From the NCBI RefSeq assembly GCF_014851765.1, contig NZ_JACVAI010000003.1, positions 124,001-188,000 on the forward strand: DNA of 64,000 bases. Direction: 5' to 3'. Shown here piece by piece: positions 24,467 through 34,055 of this stretch. Below the pieces are notes generated by a model. The model had not been told where the DNA came from. It was given only the letters and a program-made list of their open reading frames with translations, and ran no database searches. Source of the DNA: Pseudomonas sp. PDM04. Lineage in GTDB: Bacteria > Pseudomonadota > Gammaproteobacteria > Pseudomonadales > Pseudomonadaceae. Made by a program: the position numbers and the translations under genes. Position 1 is the first letter of the stretch, and each line of letters begins with the position of its first letter.

Positions 24467-24538
24467 GTTTTCATCCCCCCGTGTTCCCTGGCCATCCGTC
24501 TCGGTCCTCGACCGCGGTGATGGCTAAGTGCTTATATC

Positions 24539-24552
24539 CTGAGCCAGATCAA
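24539..24552 (+). promoter_or_regulatory. Candidate ANR (FNR-like) box upstream of aer
   Basis: CTGAG-CCAG-ATCAA matches the FNR/ANR consensus TTGAT-N4-ATCAA at 8 of 10 positions, with a perfect right arm. It is centred about 76 bases before the aer start codon. P. aeruginosa aer is reported to be ANR controlled, which supports the reading. Confidence 0.5.
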
Positions 24553-24621
24553 GGTTTGTGTAATCAGTGCGCTTAGAGTCAGCAGCTTTGCCGACTCTTC
24601 CCTTCAACGAGCGCGCTTTCC

Positions 24622-26205
24622 ATGAAGATCAACCTTCCGGTGACAGGCCGACATGTCGACGTTGCGGCTGATGCAAACATCCTTTCGACCACTGATCTGA
24701 CCAGCGCGATCACCTACGCCAACGACGACTTCATCAAGATCAGCGGCTACAGCCGAGAGCAATTGCTGGGGGCGACGCACAACTTGCTGCGGCATCCGGA
24801 CATGCCCCAGGCGGCGTTCGCCCACATGTGGCAGACCCTCAAGGGAGGCCGTTCGTGGATGGGGATGGTGAAAAACCGCTGCCAGAATGGCGATCATTAT
24901 TGGGTGAGCGCCTTCGCCACACCGATGACGCAGAACGGGCAGGCCGTAGAGTACCAGTCGGTTCGCACCCGTCCCTCGGCGCAGCAGATCGAGGCCGCAG
25001 AAAAAGCCTATACGCAGCTTCGCACCGGGCGCATACCCCTGCTGCAACGCCTTCCCGTGCTCAGCCCAGGACTGAAACTGACGCTGTTGTTCAGCGCGAT
25101 ACTGGCCGGCGTCGTGGGCCTTGAAGCGTGGCTCAACCCTTCATCGTTGAAGGTCGGGTTGTTGGCCCTGGTCGCCGGCAGTGCACTGGTGGCGGCCGGA
25201 ACCTGGCGCCTGTTGCGCCCGCTGGCGACGTTGACCGAGCGCGCCACGCAGATTGTCGATAACCCGCTGAGCCAGGGCATCTACACCGGTCGCCGGGATC
25301 AGTTCGGCCAGATCGAGTTTGCCCTGCAGATGCTCGAAGCACAGATCGGTGCGGTGGTGGGGCGCATTGGTGATGCCTCGCAACGCCTGGCCGGGCACGC
25401 GGCGGAGCTGGTCGAACACTTGCAGGGCAGTCACAGCAGCACCCTGGATCAGCAGGTCGAAACCGATCATGTGGCGGCGGCGATCGACCAGATGTCCACC
25501 AGCGTCGCCCAGGTCGCCGGCCATGCGCAGCAGGCGGCGGTGGCCGCCGATCTGGCGGGCACCGAAACCCTCGAAGGGCGTCAGTTGGTGAGTGAAAGCC
25601 GCCAGGCGGTGTTGCGCCTGGCCGATGAGCTGACGCACGCCACCGAGGTGATTCATCAGCTGGAAGGGCACAGCAGCGACATTACCGGGGTGTTGGAAGT
25701 GATCCGCAGCATCGCCGAGCAGACCAATCTGCTGGCGCTCAACGCCGCCATCGAGGCGGCTCGCGCCGGGGATGCCGGGCGCGGATTCGCCGTGGTGGCC
25801 GACGAGGTGCGCGGCCTGGCCCAGCGCACCCAGCAATCGACCAACGAGATCGAGCGCATGATCAATACCCTGCAAAACGGTACGCGGGATGCCGTGCTGG
25901 CGATGCAGCAAAGCAGCGAGCAGGTGCACAACAGCGTCGAACAGGCCCGGCGCGCCGCCGAGGCGCTGGACGGGATCAGTCGGCGGGTCAATCAAATCAG
26001 CGAAATGAACCTGCAGATCGCTTCGGCGGTGGAAGAACAGAGCACGGTCAGCGAGGCCATCAACCGCAACATCAGCAGCATCCGCTGCGCCTGCGAGGTC
26101 ACGGTCAATGAAGGGCAGCGCAGCCAGGCGAACTCTGCGGACGTCGCCGGGCTGGCGGGCGACTTGCGGCGGTTGGCGCAGGAATTCTGGCGCGGGCGTC
26201 GCTAA
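24622..26205 (+). CDS. aer: Aer-type energy taxis receptor (PAS-MCP)
   Basis: Chemoreceptor of 527 residues. The N-terminal PAS domain (about 1-120) contains the FAD-binding segment [17 protein letters not shown] and [13 protein letters not shown], very close to the E. coli Aer pattern. It is followed by two adjacent hydrophobic segments (about 150-200), a HAMP-like linker and a cytoplasmic signalling domain with the hairpin tip [19 protein letters not shown]. There is no periplasmic ligand domain, so it should sense redox state or oxygen through FAD and signal to CheA/CheW. A cheV-like gene lies 1.8 kb downstream. The stop overlaps the convergent YkgJ-family gene. Confidence 0.92.
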   Translation: MKINLPVTGRHVDVAADANILSTTDLTSAITYANDDFIKISGYSREQLLGATHNLLRHPDMPQAAFAHMWQTLKGGRSWMGMVKNRCQNGDHYWVSAFATPMTQNGQAVEYQSVRTRPSAQQIEAAEKAYTQLRTGRIPLLQRLPVLSPGLKLTLLFSAILAGVVGLEAWLNPSSLKVGLLALVAGSALVAAGTWRLLRPLATLTERATQIVDNPLSQGIYTGRRDQFGQIEFALQMLEAQIGAVVGRIGDASQRLAGHAAELVEHLQGSHSSTLDQQVETDHVAAAIDQMSTSVAQVAGHAQQAAVAADLAGTETLEGRQLVSESRQAVLRLADELTHATEVIHQLEGHSSDITGVLEVIRSIAEQTNLLALNAAIEAARAGDAGRGFAVVADEVRGLAQRTQQSTNEIERMINTLQNGTRDAVLAMQQSSEQVHNSVEQARRAAEALDGISRRVNQISEMNLQIASAVEEQSTVSEAINRNISSIRCACEVTVNEGQRSQANSADVAGLAGDLRRLAQEFWRGRR

Positions 26206-26951
26206 GCCGCGCGCAGGGAGATGAAAGTGTACTGCAAAGGGGGCTCGGTGGTCACCCGGGCGCCGCCTGACAGCAACTGGCTGGCGATATCGTCGCCCGA
26301 CACGTGGAACTGCCACTCACTGCCGTCTGTCGGCAGTGGTTGTTGCGTCACGTGCTCGATGACGCTGGCAAACGCGCCCATGTCCGGCAGGTAGGCGGTG
26401 AATCCGTCGCCCTTGAGCGCCGTCGTGCGAATGCCCAGCGAGGCGCAGATGGCATCCTTGGTGCGGATTTCATCGCGATCCGCCTGGCGGGAACGCTGGA
26501 TCAGGCCTGCCAGTTCCTGATCGACCAGTTCACCGCCGATGATCAGGTCAGGGCCTTTTTCCCAGGACTCGGGCGGGCATTCCTTGATGGCTGGGTTGAG
26601 TGGAATGTGTGGATTGATTTCCATCGGATAGATCCGGCACACCAGCGGCCGGCGTTCGTAGATGCGACAGAGGTTGTCGTCGTCAAGATTTCGGCAGCGA
26701 CCGGCGTTGTAAGCGGCAAACGTGATCGCCACGTGGGCCTGGGTCGTGCCGCTGTTCACCGCCGCCGAGCGCCGTTCGGCGTGTTCGCGTTGCTGCGCTG
26801 CCACGCCCAGGCCATTGCCCAGGAAACCCTCGACCAACACGATCACCTGGCCGCCATCGGCCGCCCACATGCGGGCTTCGGCCAGGGTCAGGGGAACGTG
26901 ATGGTCAGTGCAGCATTTGCCACAGCCTACGCAGGAAAACGTCGTGTTCAT
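26202..26951 (-). CDS. YkgJ-family cysteine cluster protein
   Basis: A 249-residue cytoplasmic protein with an N-terminal Cys cluster ([17 protein letters not shown]) and a second cluster ([20 protein letters not shown]), together the pattern of the UPF0153/YkgJ family, thought to bind zinc or an Fe-S cluster. It is longer than the minimal family (about 110-130 residues), with a C-terminal extension of about 115 residues. The biochemical role is unknown. It converges on aer with a 4-base overlap of the coding ends. Confidence 0.85.
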   Translation of the reverse strand: MNTTFSCVGCGKCCTDHHVPLTLAEARMWAADGGQVIVLVEGFLGNGLGVAAQQREHAERRSAAVNSGTTQAHVAITFAAYNAGRCRNLDDDNLCRIYERRPLVCRIYPMEINPHIPLNPAIKECPPESWEKGPDLIIGGELVDQELAGLIQRSRQADRDEIRTKDAICASLGIRTTALKGDGFTAYLPDMGAFASVIEHVTQQPLPTDGSEWQFHVSGDDIASQLLSGGARVTTEPPLQYTFISLRAA

Positions 26952-27033
26952 CGAGGGATAAATCGCTATCAGGGACCCGGAACGGCGACAGAATGCCGTC
27001 GCAAAGGGGCGGACGAAGCAAGTTATGCGCCAT

Positions 27034-27360
27034 TCATCGGGATTTGGCGGGCACGCGGATGGAGTCCCATTCGGTGACGTAGGCGGTTTTGTCTTTCTTG
27101 CTGTAGAGGCACAGCTCGGTGCCCTGCTGGCCCTTCATGTGTTTTTGCGGGTAGCGGCCCTGCAGCAGTACGGCGGTGTAGCCGACCCGGTCATCGAACT
27201 GCGCGGCCTTGCCGACGGGCCACGTATCCTTCAGGCCACTGGCCGCGGTGCACTTGGCGAGGACGTCTTTGTCATAGGCCGCCCAGGCTTCATCGCTGGA
27301 GGCGTGGGCCTGGCTGGCGAGGGCACTGAGGCAGAGCAAGGTCAGGGTGATGGCTTTCAT
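27034..27360 (-). CDS. Small periplasmic protein of unknown function
   Basis: A 108-residue product with a signal peptide (MKAITLTLLCLSALASQAHA) and a mature domain with two cysteines that could pair (AKCTAASGL; TELCLYSK). The text WPVGKAAQFDDRVGYTAVLLQGRYP is a typical compact secreted domain, but no family is recognised with certainty. ATG 27360 has AAGGA upstream. The longer frame to 27441 is only translation of the adjacent REP element. Confidence 0.7.
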   Translation of the reverse strand: MKAITLTLLCLSALASQAHASSDEAWAAYDKDVLAKCTAASGLKDTWPVGKAAQFDDRVGYTAVLLQGRYPQKHMKGQQGTELCLYSKKDKTAYVTEWDSIRVPAKSR

Positions 27361-27416
27361 GGGCGGGCATCCTTGGAGGCAGGTGGGGCGAGTATGCCTG
27401 ATGGATTGGTTTGACC

Positions 27417-27444
27417 GCATCGCGAGCAGGCTCGCTCCCACAGG
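27417..27444. repeat. REP element
   Basis: Single REP copy with core GCGAGCAGGCTCGC and the TCCCACAGG flank, 60 bases upstream of the small periplasmic protein gene. Confidence 0.85.
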
Positions 27445-27515
27445 GAATGTGTAAAGACTGAAGACCGTGGTGGAAGCGAGCCGGTTCCCGGCGGGGTTCC
27501 GACGAAAGCGGTCTG

Positions 27516-27998
27516 TCAGGCGGGCACAGGCTCCCTGCGGACCACATACATTCCAGCCTTTTCATACAACCGCTGCGCCCGCAGGTTGACCTCCATCACC
27601 TTCAAGTCCGCATACCCTTCACGGCGTTGCGCGAACGCGTGGAACGCGTGCAGCAGCAAGGCGTGACCCAATCCACGGCCCTGTACGTCCGGGTGTACCA
27701 CCAGATTCTTGATGTAGGCGCTGGTCCAGCACTGGCAAACGCCGACGATGGTGTCGTCCTGCAGGGCAATGAAGCACAAGGCCGGATCGTATTCGGCGTC
27801 GGTCTTGAACCTTTGCTGCCAGACCTCCAGCGCCGGCACGCGGCCGCCGCCCTGGCGATGACCCAGTTCCATCAGGCGATGAACCCCTGGCGCGAGGTCG
27901 GGGCGGTACGGCTGGACATCGATGCCCTGGGGCCAGTTGATCGCGGGCAGCGCCTCGGCGAGGTTGCGCCGCATCAGCAAACACCAGGCCTCGGCCAC
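27516..27998 (-). CDS. GNAT-family N-acetyltransferase
   Basis: A 160-residue acetyl-CoA-dependent acetyltransferase. The acetyl-CoA loop is VVHPDVQGRGLGHALLLHA, preceded by the beta-4 strand YIKNLVVHP, and the C terminus has the usual NLRAQRLYEKAGMY segment. The proposed GTG start at 27998 is one base after the CheV stop, so translation is probably coupled; ATG 27974 is the alternative. The substrate is unknown. Confidence 0.85.
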   Translation of the reverse strand: MAEAWCLLMRRNLAEALPAINWPQGIDVQPYRPDLAPGVHRLMELGHRQGGGRVPALEVWQQRFKTDAEYDPALCFIALQDDTIVGVCQCWTSAYIKNLVVHPDVQGRGLGHALLLHAFHAFAQRREGYADLKVMEVNLRAQRLYEKAGMYVVRREPVPA

Positions 27999-27999
27999 C

Positions 28000-28902
28000 T
28001 CAATGGCCCTGTTCGGCGATGGTCCTGGCCGCGTCGATCAGGCACTTGGTCAGTTCCGGTGAGGAAAACTTGGTCAACACCGCATTGGCCCCGGCCAGTC
28101 GCGCTTTTTCGCTGTTCATCGCGCTGTCCAGCGAGGTGTGCAGCAGCACGTAAAGGTGTGCGAAGTCCGGTGTTTCGCGCAGCGTACGGGTGAAGGCGTA
28201 ACCGTCCATCTCCGACATTTCGATGTCCGAGACGATCAGGTTGATCTGCTGCGCCGTGCCTTGCAGGTCCAGCAGGCAGTCGATGGCCTCCTTGGCGCTG
28301 CGCGCGGTGTGGCATTGCAGGCCGAGGTTGCGCAGGGTGTGCACCGATTGCTGCAGGGCCACCTGGCTGTCGTCGACCACCAGGATACGGGCGTTGCCCA
28401 GCACTTCGGCGTCTTCCATGCTCAGCTCGGTCGGCGCCATTTCGATCTGCGCCGGAGCGATGCCATGGATGACTTTTTCGATGTCCAGCACCTGCACCAG
28501 CGTACCGTCGACCGAGGTCACGCCGGTGATGTACGAGCGCACACCGCCGGAGCCGAAGGGCGGTGGACGGATGTCGGTGGTCAGGCAATGGACGATCTTG
28601 CTCACCGCCTGGACGTGCAGGCCCTGTTTGGAGCGGCTGATGTCGGTGACGATCAGGCAGCCGCCGTTGGGGTCTTCCAGCGGTCGCTCACCAATCGCCC
28701 GGCTGAGGTCGATCACCGACAACGAGGCGCCGCGCAGGGTGGCAATGCCCTGTACGTGAGGGTGCGACTCCGGCAGTTTGGTCAGCGGTGGGCAAGGGAT
28801 GATTTCACTGACCTTGAGCAGGTTGATCGCCATCAACTTGCCGCTGCGCAAGGTAAACAGCAGAAGCGAAAGTGAGTCTGCGCGGGCTTTGGTGGAAGAC
28901 AT
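28000..28902 (-). CDS. cheV: Chemotaxis coupling protein CheV
   Basis: A 300-residue CheW-REC fusion. The N-terminal CheW-like domain (about 5-155) couples receptors to CheA. The C-terminal receiver domain (about 170-300) has the acidic pair in ILVVDDSQVA and the phospho-acceptor in LIVSDIEMSEMDGYAF. ATG 28902 is preferred to the upstream frame start at 28950 because AGAAGG lies 5-10 bases before it. It may act with the Aer-type receptor encoded nearby. Confidence 0.92.
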   Translation of the reverse strand: MSSTKARADSLSLLLFTLRSGKLMAINLLKVSEIIPCPPLTKLPESHPHVQGIATLRGASLSVIDLSRAIGERPLEDPNGGCLIVTDISRSKQGLHVQAVSKIVHCLTTDIRPPPFGSGGVRSYITGVTSVDGTLVQVLDIEKVIHGIAPAQIEMAPTELSMEDAEVLGNARILVVDDSQVALQQSVHTLRNLGLQCHTARSAKEAIDCLLDLQGTAQQINLIVSDIEMSEMDGYAFTRTLRETPDFAHLYVLLHTSLDSAMNSEKARLAGANAVLTKFSSPELTKCLIDAARTIAEQGH

Positions 28903-29025
28903 AAAAACCTTCTGTGGAAAAAGGTGAGCGGCGATCACCAGGATCGCCAACTGCTATCGATGCCGGGTTATCGACTTGATGAGGGCAGGCTTTAGCCGAT
29001 CCGCCAAAACGTTGCGATCCTTGGG

Positions 29026-29124
29026 CGCGCGAGCCTGCTCGCGATGGTCCGCAACGATTACGCGAGGTCCCCAGAAACTCCGCGCAGCATGTGACGCCAT
29101 CGCGAGCAGGCTCGCACCCACAGG
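29026..29124. repeat. REP doublet (inverted pair)
   Basis: Left copy CGCGCGAGCCTGCTCGCG at 29026-29043 and right copy CGCGAGCAGGCTCGC at 29101-29115 with the ACCCACAGG flank, about 55 bases apart in opposite orientation. It sits between cheV and the end of norR. Confidence 0.88.
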
Positions 29125-29131
29125 AACGTGA

Positions 29132-30682
29132 TCACTTGATGCCCAGTCGCTTGGCCATCCGTCCCAGGTTCGCGCGGTCCAGGCCCATCTCCCGCGCCGC
29201 ACTCGCCCAGTTGTTGTGGTGGCGCTCCAGGCAGGCGTTGATCAACTGGCGTTGATAGCGTTCGGTGGCCTCGCGCAAGTCACCGGTCACCAGCGCCGCC
29301 GGGACGACGGTGGACGGCTCGTCAGCCATTTCAACGCTGGCGTTGGGCAGGTCCAGGTTCTCGGCGCCGAGGCTGAGGATCTTCGGCCGCTCCCGGCAAT
29401 TGCCCAGGGCCTTGAGGGCGCTGCGGCCAATCAGGTGCTCCAGCTCGCGCACGTTGCCCGGCCAGTCGTACGCCAGCAAAGCCGCCTGCGCTTCGCTGGT
29501 CAGGCGCAGGCTGTTGAGGCCCATGCGCGAACGGTTCTGCTCGAGGAAGAAACCGCTGAGCAACAGCACGTCCCGGCCACGATCGCGCAGGGCCGGCACC
29601 AGCAACGGGTAAACGCTCAGGCGGTGATAGAAGTCGGCCCGGTAACGGCCGCTGCGCACTTCTTCGGCGAGGTCGCGGTTGGTGGCGGCGATGAGCCGCA
29701 CGTCGACCTGATGCTCCTTGTCCGAGCCCAGGCGTTGCAACTGGCCGCTTTGCAGCACGCGCAGCAATTTGGCCTGCACGGTCAGCGACAGCTCGCCGAC
29801 CTCGTCGAGAAACAGTGTGCCGCCATTGGCCAGTTCGAATTTGCCACGCCGGTCGCTGGTGGCGCCGGTGAAGGCGCCGCGCACGTGACCGAACAGTTCG
29901 CTTTCCACCAGCGTGTCCGGCAGCGCCGCGCAGTTGAGGCTGATGATCGGTTTGTCGGCCCGGGGCGAGGCGGCGTGGATGGCCTGGGCCACCAGCTCCT
30001 TGCCGACCCCGGTTTCGCCGGTGATCAACACGGTCAGGTCGCTGCCGCCCACCAGGCTGATTTCTTCCACCAACCGCTTGTGGGCCTTGCTCTGGCCGAT
30101 CAATTCGCGGTTTTGCTGGCCGCTGGCCTGGCGGTACAGCTCGGCACGCTGATGTTCGTCTTCGGCGCGGTTGGCCAGGCGTTCGATGCGTTCGGCGGCA
30201 TTGACCGTGGCGGCGGCCAGGCTGGCGAAGGCTTGCAGGGCATCCAGTTCGACCGGTTCGCGGGCCTGCGGGTCAAGGGCGTCGAGGGTCAGCAAACCCC
30301 ACGGGCGCTCGTCGATAAACAGCGGGCAACCCATGCAGTCGTGGACTTCCAGGTGATCATCGAGTCCATCGACCAGCCCGTCATAGGGGTCGGGCAGCTC
30401 GCTGTTGGCGGCGAAGCGGGTCGGCCCGTGGCTGCTGAGCAGCGCTTCGAAGCGCGGGTGCTCGCTGACCTTGAAGCGCCGGCCCAGGGTGTCGGTGCTC
30501 AGGCCGTCGACGGCCAGTGGCACCAGCCATTCACCATCGAGGCGCAGCAACGCGGCGGCGTCACACGGCAGCAGCGCGCGCATGGCTTCGAGCAGGCGTC
30601 GATAACGCTCGCCCTCGGGCAGTTCGCGGGACAGGTCGGAGACCAGCGGCAGGAGTGTGGTGAGCAGGGATTTTGCAGTCAT
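29132..30682 (-). CDS. norR: Nitric oxide-responsive sigma-54 activator NorR (FhpR)
   Basis: A 516-residue bacterial enhancer-binding protein. The N-terminal GAF domain (about 20-165) binds ferrous iron and NO; the H-D-C motif (residues 114-116) corresponds to the E. coli NorR iron ligand region. A central AAA+ domain carries Walker A GETGVGKE and the sigma-54 contact loop GAFTGA, and a C-terminal Fis-type HTH ends the protein. It is divergent from hmp, its expected target, with three GT-N7-AC sites between them. Product and layout match the FhpR/Fhp pair of P. aeruginosa. Confidence 0.95.
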   Translation of the reverse strand: MTAKSLLTTLLPLVSDLSRELPEGERYRRLLEAMRALLPCDAAALLRLDGEWLVPLAVDGLSTDTLGRRFKVSEHPRFEALLSSHGPTRFAANSELPDPYDGLVDGLDDHLEVHDCMGCPLFIDERPWGLLTLDALDPQAREPVELDALQAFASLAAATVNAAERIERLANRAEDEHQRAELYRQASGQQNRELIGQSKAHKRLVEEISLVGGSDLTVLITGETGVGKELVAQAIHAASPRADKPIISLNCAALPDTLVESELFGHVRGAFTGATSDRRGKFELANGGTLFLDEVGELSLTVQAKLLRVLQSGQLQRLGSDKEHQVDVRLIAATNRDLAEEVRSGRYRADFYHRLSVYPLLVPALRDRGRDVLLLSGFFLEQNRSRMGLNSLRLTSEAQAALLAYDWPGNVRELEHLIGRSALKALGNCRERPKILSLGAENLDLPNASVEMADEPSTVVPAALVTGDLREATERYQRQLINACLERHHNNWASAAREMGLDRANLGRMAKRLGIK

Positions 30683-30688
30683 AGTGAC
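30678..30688. promoter_or_regulatory. NorR binding site 1 (GT-N7-AC)
   Basis: GTCATAGTGAC fits GT-N7-AC and shares GTC-N4-TGAC with the two other sites. It overlaps the norR start codon, so it could also serve autorepression. Confidence 0.65.
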
Positions 30689-30696
30689 TCCATGTA

Positions 30697-30707
30697 GTCC
30701 GGATGAC
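30697..30707. promoter_or_regulatory. NorR binding site 2 (GT-N7-AC)
   Basis: GTCCGGATGAC fits GT-N7-AC; it starts 19 bases after the start of site 1 and is followed by TAT, as is site 3. Confidence 0.65.
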
Positions 30708-30722
30708 TATAAGCCAGGCGCT

Positions 30723-30733
30723 GTCGATATGAC
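30723..30733. promoter_or_regulatory. NorR binding site 3 (GT-N7-AC)
   Basis: GTCGATATGAC fits GT-N7-AC; it starts 26 bases after the start of site 2 and lies about 42 bases upstream of the candidate -24 element. Confidence 0.65.
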
Positions 30734-30774
30734 TATAAAGTTATCAACGTATTGATTTACAACGAATAAATAAC

Positions 30775-30790
30775 TGGCACGGAAACTGAT
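30775..30790 (+). promoter_or_regulatory. Candidate sigma-54 promoter of hmp
   Basis: TGGCAC at 30775-30780 is a perfect -24 element. The -12 element five bases later reads CTGAT instead of TTGCA, so the match is imperfect. Its position downstream of three NorR sites and 48 bases before the hmp ATG supports the call. Confidence 0.5.
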
Positions 30791-30837
30791 AAACACAGGG
30801 TGACCTATTAGAAACCAAGTGGCCGAGGAGTCACCTT

Positions 30838-32019
30838 ATGCTGAGCGTTCAAGATCGTGCAATCATCAAGTCCACCGTGCCACTGCTGGAAAGCGGCGGC
30901 GAGGCGTTGATCACCCATTTCTACCGCATGATGCTGTCCGAGTACCCGCAAGTGCGTCCGTTGTTCAACCAGGCCCACCAGGCCAGCGGTGACCAACCCC
31001 GCGCCCTGGCGAACGGCGTGCTGATGTACGCGCGCCACATCGATCAACTGGATCAACTGGGCGATCTGGTGGCCAAGATCATCAACAAGCACGTGGCCCT
31101 GCAGATCCTGCCGGAACACTACCCGATTGTCGGCACCTGCCTGCTGCGCGCGATTTCCGAAGTGCTGGGCGAAGAGATTGCCACGCCACAGGTGATGAGC
31201 GCCTGGGCGGCAGCCTATGGTCAACTGGCCGATATCCTGATCGGTGCCGAAACCAGCATCTACGACCAGAAAGAACAGGCGCCGGGCGGCTGGCGCGGGG
31301 CGCGGGAGTTCATCGTGGCCGACAAGGTCCAGGAGAGTTCGGAAATCGTCTCGTTCTACTTCGAACCGGCGGACAAGGGCCCGATCCTGGCCTCGGAACC
31401 TGGCCAGTACATCGGCATGCAACTGTTCCTGGATGGCGAAGAGATTCGTCGTAACTACTCCCTGTCGTCCCTGTCCAACAGCAAGCACTACCGCATCAGC
31501 GTCAAGCGCGAGCCGAACGGTCGCGCTTCCAACCACCTGCACGATCAGTTGCATGTCGGCGACAGCATCCAGTTGTTCCCGCCATCGGGTGAGTTCACCC
31601 TCACCGAAAGCGACAAGCCGCTGGTGCTGATCAGTGGCGGCGTGGGTATCACGCCGACCCTGGCCATGCTCGAAGCGGCGCTGAAAACCGAACGGCCGGT
31701 GCACTTCATCCACTGCGCGCGCAATGGCAGCGTGCACGCCTTCCGTGACTGGATCGACGATCTGGCCGAGCGTCACCCGCAACTGCAGCGCTTCTACTGC
31801 TATGCCGAAGATGACGGCGTCAGCCCGGCGGCGCACAAGGTCGGGTTGTTGAGCGAAGAGCAACTGGCCGAGTGGATGCCGGAGCACCGCGATGTGGATG
31901 CCTACTTCCTGGGGCCGAAGGGCTTCATGGCGGCGATCAAGCGTCACCTCAAGGCGCTGGGCGTGCCGGAGAAGCAAAGCCGTTATGAGTTCTTCGGCCC
32001 GGCTTCGGCGTTGGAATAA
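30838..32019 (+). CDS. hmp: Flavohaemoprotein, nitric oxide dioxygenase
   Basis: A 393-residue cytoplasmic enzyme that oxidises NO to nitrate with O2 and NAD(P)H. The globin domain (about 1-138) has the proximal haem ligand His85 and distal-pocket Tyr29, with Tyr95 conserved. An FAD-binding barrel (RRNYSLSS motif) and an NAD(P)-binding domain (ISGGVGITPTLAML) follow. A GAGGAG ribosome site precedes the ATG. Divergent norR and the intervening NorR sites indicate NO induction. Confidence 0.97.
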   Translation: MLSVQDRAIIKSTVPLLESGGEALITHFYRMMLSEYPQVRPLFNQAHQASGDQPRALANGVLMYARHIDQLDQLGDLVAKIINKHVALQILPEHYPIVGTCLLRAISEVLGEEIATPQVMSAWAAAYGQLADILIGAETSIYDQKEQAPGGWRGAREFIVADKVQESSEIVSFYFEPADKGPILASEPGQYIGMQLFLDGEEIRRNYSLSSLSNSKHYRISVKREPNGRASNHLHDQLHVGDSIQLFPPSGEFTLTESDKPLVLISGGVGITPTLAMLEAALKTERPVHFIHCARNGSVHAFRDWIDDLAERHPQLQRFYCYAEDDGVSPAAHKVGLLSEEQLAEWMPEHRDVDAYFLGPKGFMAAIKRHLKALGVPEKQSRYEFFGPASALE

Positions 32020-32045
32020 CCCCCCGGCTGCCCTGCCGATCAACA

Positions 32046-32077
32046 CCTGTGGTAGCGAGCCTGCTCGCTCCCACAGG
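32046..32077. repeat. REP element
   Basis: Complete single REP palindrome with flanks: CCTGTGG-TAGCGAGCCTGCTCGCT-CCCACAGG. It lies between the convergent hmp and dauR genes and could also act as a transcript end. Confidence 0.88.
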
Positions 32078-32084
32078 TTGATTG

Positions 32085-32711
32085 TCAGCCTTTCAATTCC
32101 TTCAAATGCTTGTACACCGTTGCCCGTCCCATGTTCAGGACATTGGCGACGTAGTGGGAGGCGCTTTTGCCTTTGAAGGCGCCTTCGGCATGCAGGGCCA
32201 GCACCAGCTCACGTTTGTGATCGCGGGTCAGCATGTTCAGGCTCAACTGCCGTTCGCGCAGCCAGCTATGGAGGAAGGTGTTGATCCGTTCCTGCCAGTC
32301 GTCACGAAACAATGAGTCCGGTTGCGGAATCAGCTTGCTCGGCGACAGGAACAGGTCCAGCGCCGCCTTGGCGTTTTCGAACAGCGAAATATTCAGGTTG
32401 ATGCACAGCACCGCCAGCGGGTGACCGTTGCTGTCGCGCAGGACGCTGCTCAGGCTGCGGATCTTCTGACCATCCCAATTCAACTTTTCGTACGGCCCGA
32501 TGTTTCGCTCGCTCATGTCATCGCTGAGCATGTCTTCCAGCGCGGCATCATCGCCCACTTCGCGTTTGGACAGGTTGTTGGCGATGTAGTCGATCTTTTG
32601 CGTGCGCAGGTCGTGCAGCACCACCTCGGCGTGGGGGAAGAACAACGTGGCGATGGCATCGGCGATCGCGCGGAAGTTATCCAGGGCCGGGTCTTTAACA
32701 GGTGCGTTCAT
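32085..32711 (-). CDS. dauR: DauR-like transcriptional regulator (PAS plus HTH)
   Basis: A 208-residue regulator of the YheO/DauR family. The N-terminal PAS-like domain (about 8-125; HAEVVLHDLRT, LNWDGQKIRSLSSVLRD) is followed by a C-terminal helix-turn-helix ending NVLNMGRATVYKHLKELK. In P. aeruginosa DauR represses dauBAR and responds to arginine. Here it is the third gene after dauB and dauA, the same order. ATG 32711 is used because the upstream frame adds only sequence with no family character. Confidence 0.85.
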   Translation of the reverse strand: MNAPVKDPALDNFRAIADAIATLFFPHAEVVLHDLRTQKIDYIANNLSKREVGDDAALEDMLSDDMSERNIGPYEKLNWDGQKIRSLSSVLRDSNGHPLAVLCINLNISLFENAKAALDLFLSPSKLIPQPDSLFRDDWQERINTFLHSWLRERQLSLNMLTRDHKRELVLALHAEGAFKGKSASHYVANVLNMGRATVYKHLKELKG

Positions 32712-32734
32712 ACGGTGGAGCTCCAGGCAGCGGT

Positions 32735-32757
32735 CAGCGCCCTGCAAACGGGCGCTG
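32735..32757 (-). promoter_or_regulatory. Stem-loop between dauA and dauR
   Basis: A perfect 8-bp stem (CAGCGCCC / GGGCGCTG) with a 7-base loop in the 73-base gap. No T-run follows, so it is more likely an RNA stability or partial attenuation element than a full terminator. Confidence 0.45.
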
Positions 32758-32784
32758 GAAGTGTGCCGCAATCGGCTCGACACG

Positions 32785-34054
<1,270 letters not shown>

Positions 34055-34055
34055 G

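Noticed and set aside
26304-27077. 257-codon plus-strand frame
   Set aside because: Antisense to the YkgJ-family gene whose Cys clusters establish the coding strand.
28954-29202. 82-codon frame on the minus strand containing GASLLAMAS
   Set aside because: This peptide is the typical translation of a REP element; the frame only spans the REP doublet and the norR 3' end.
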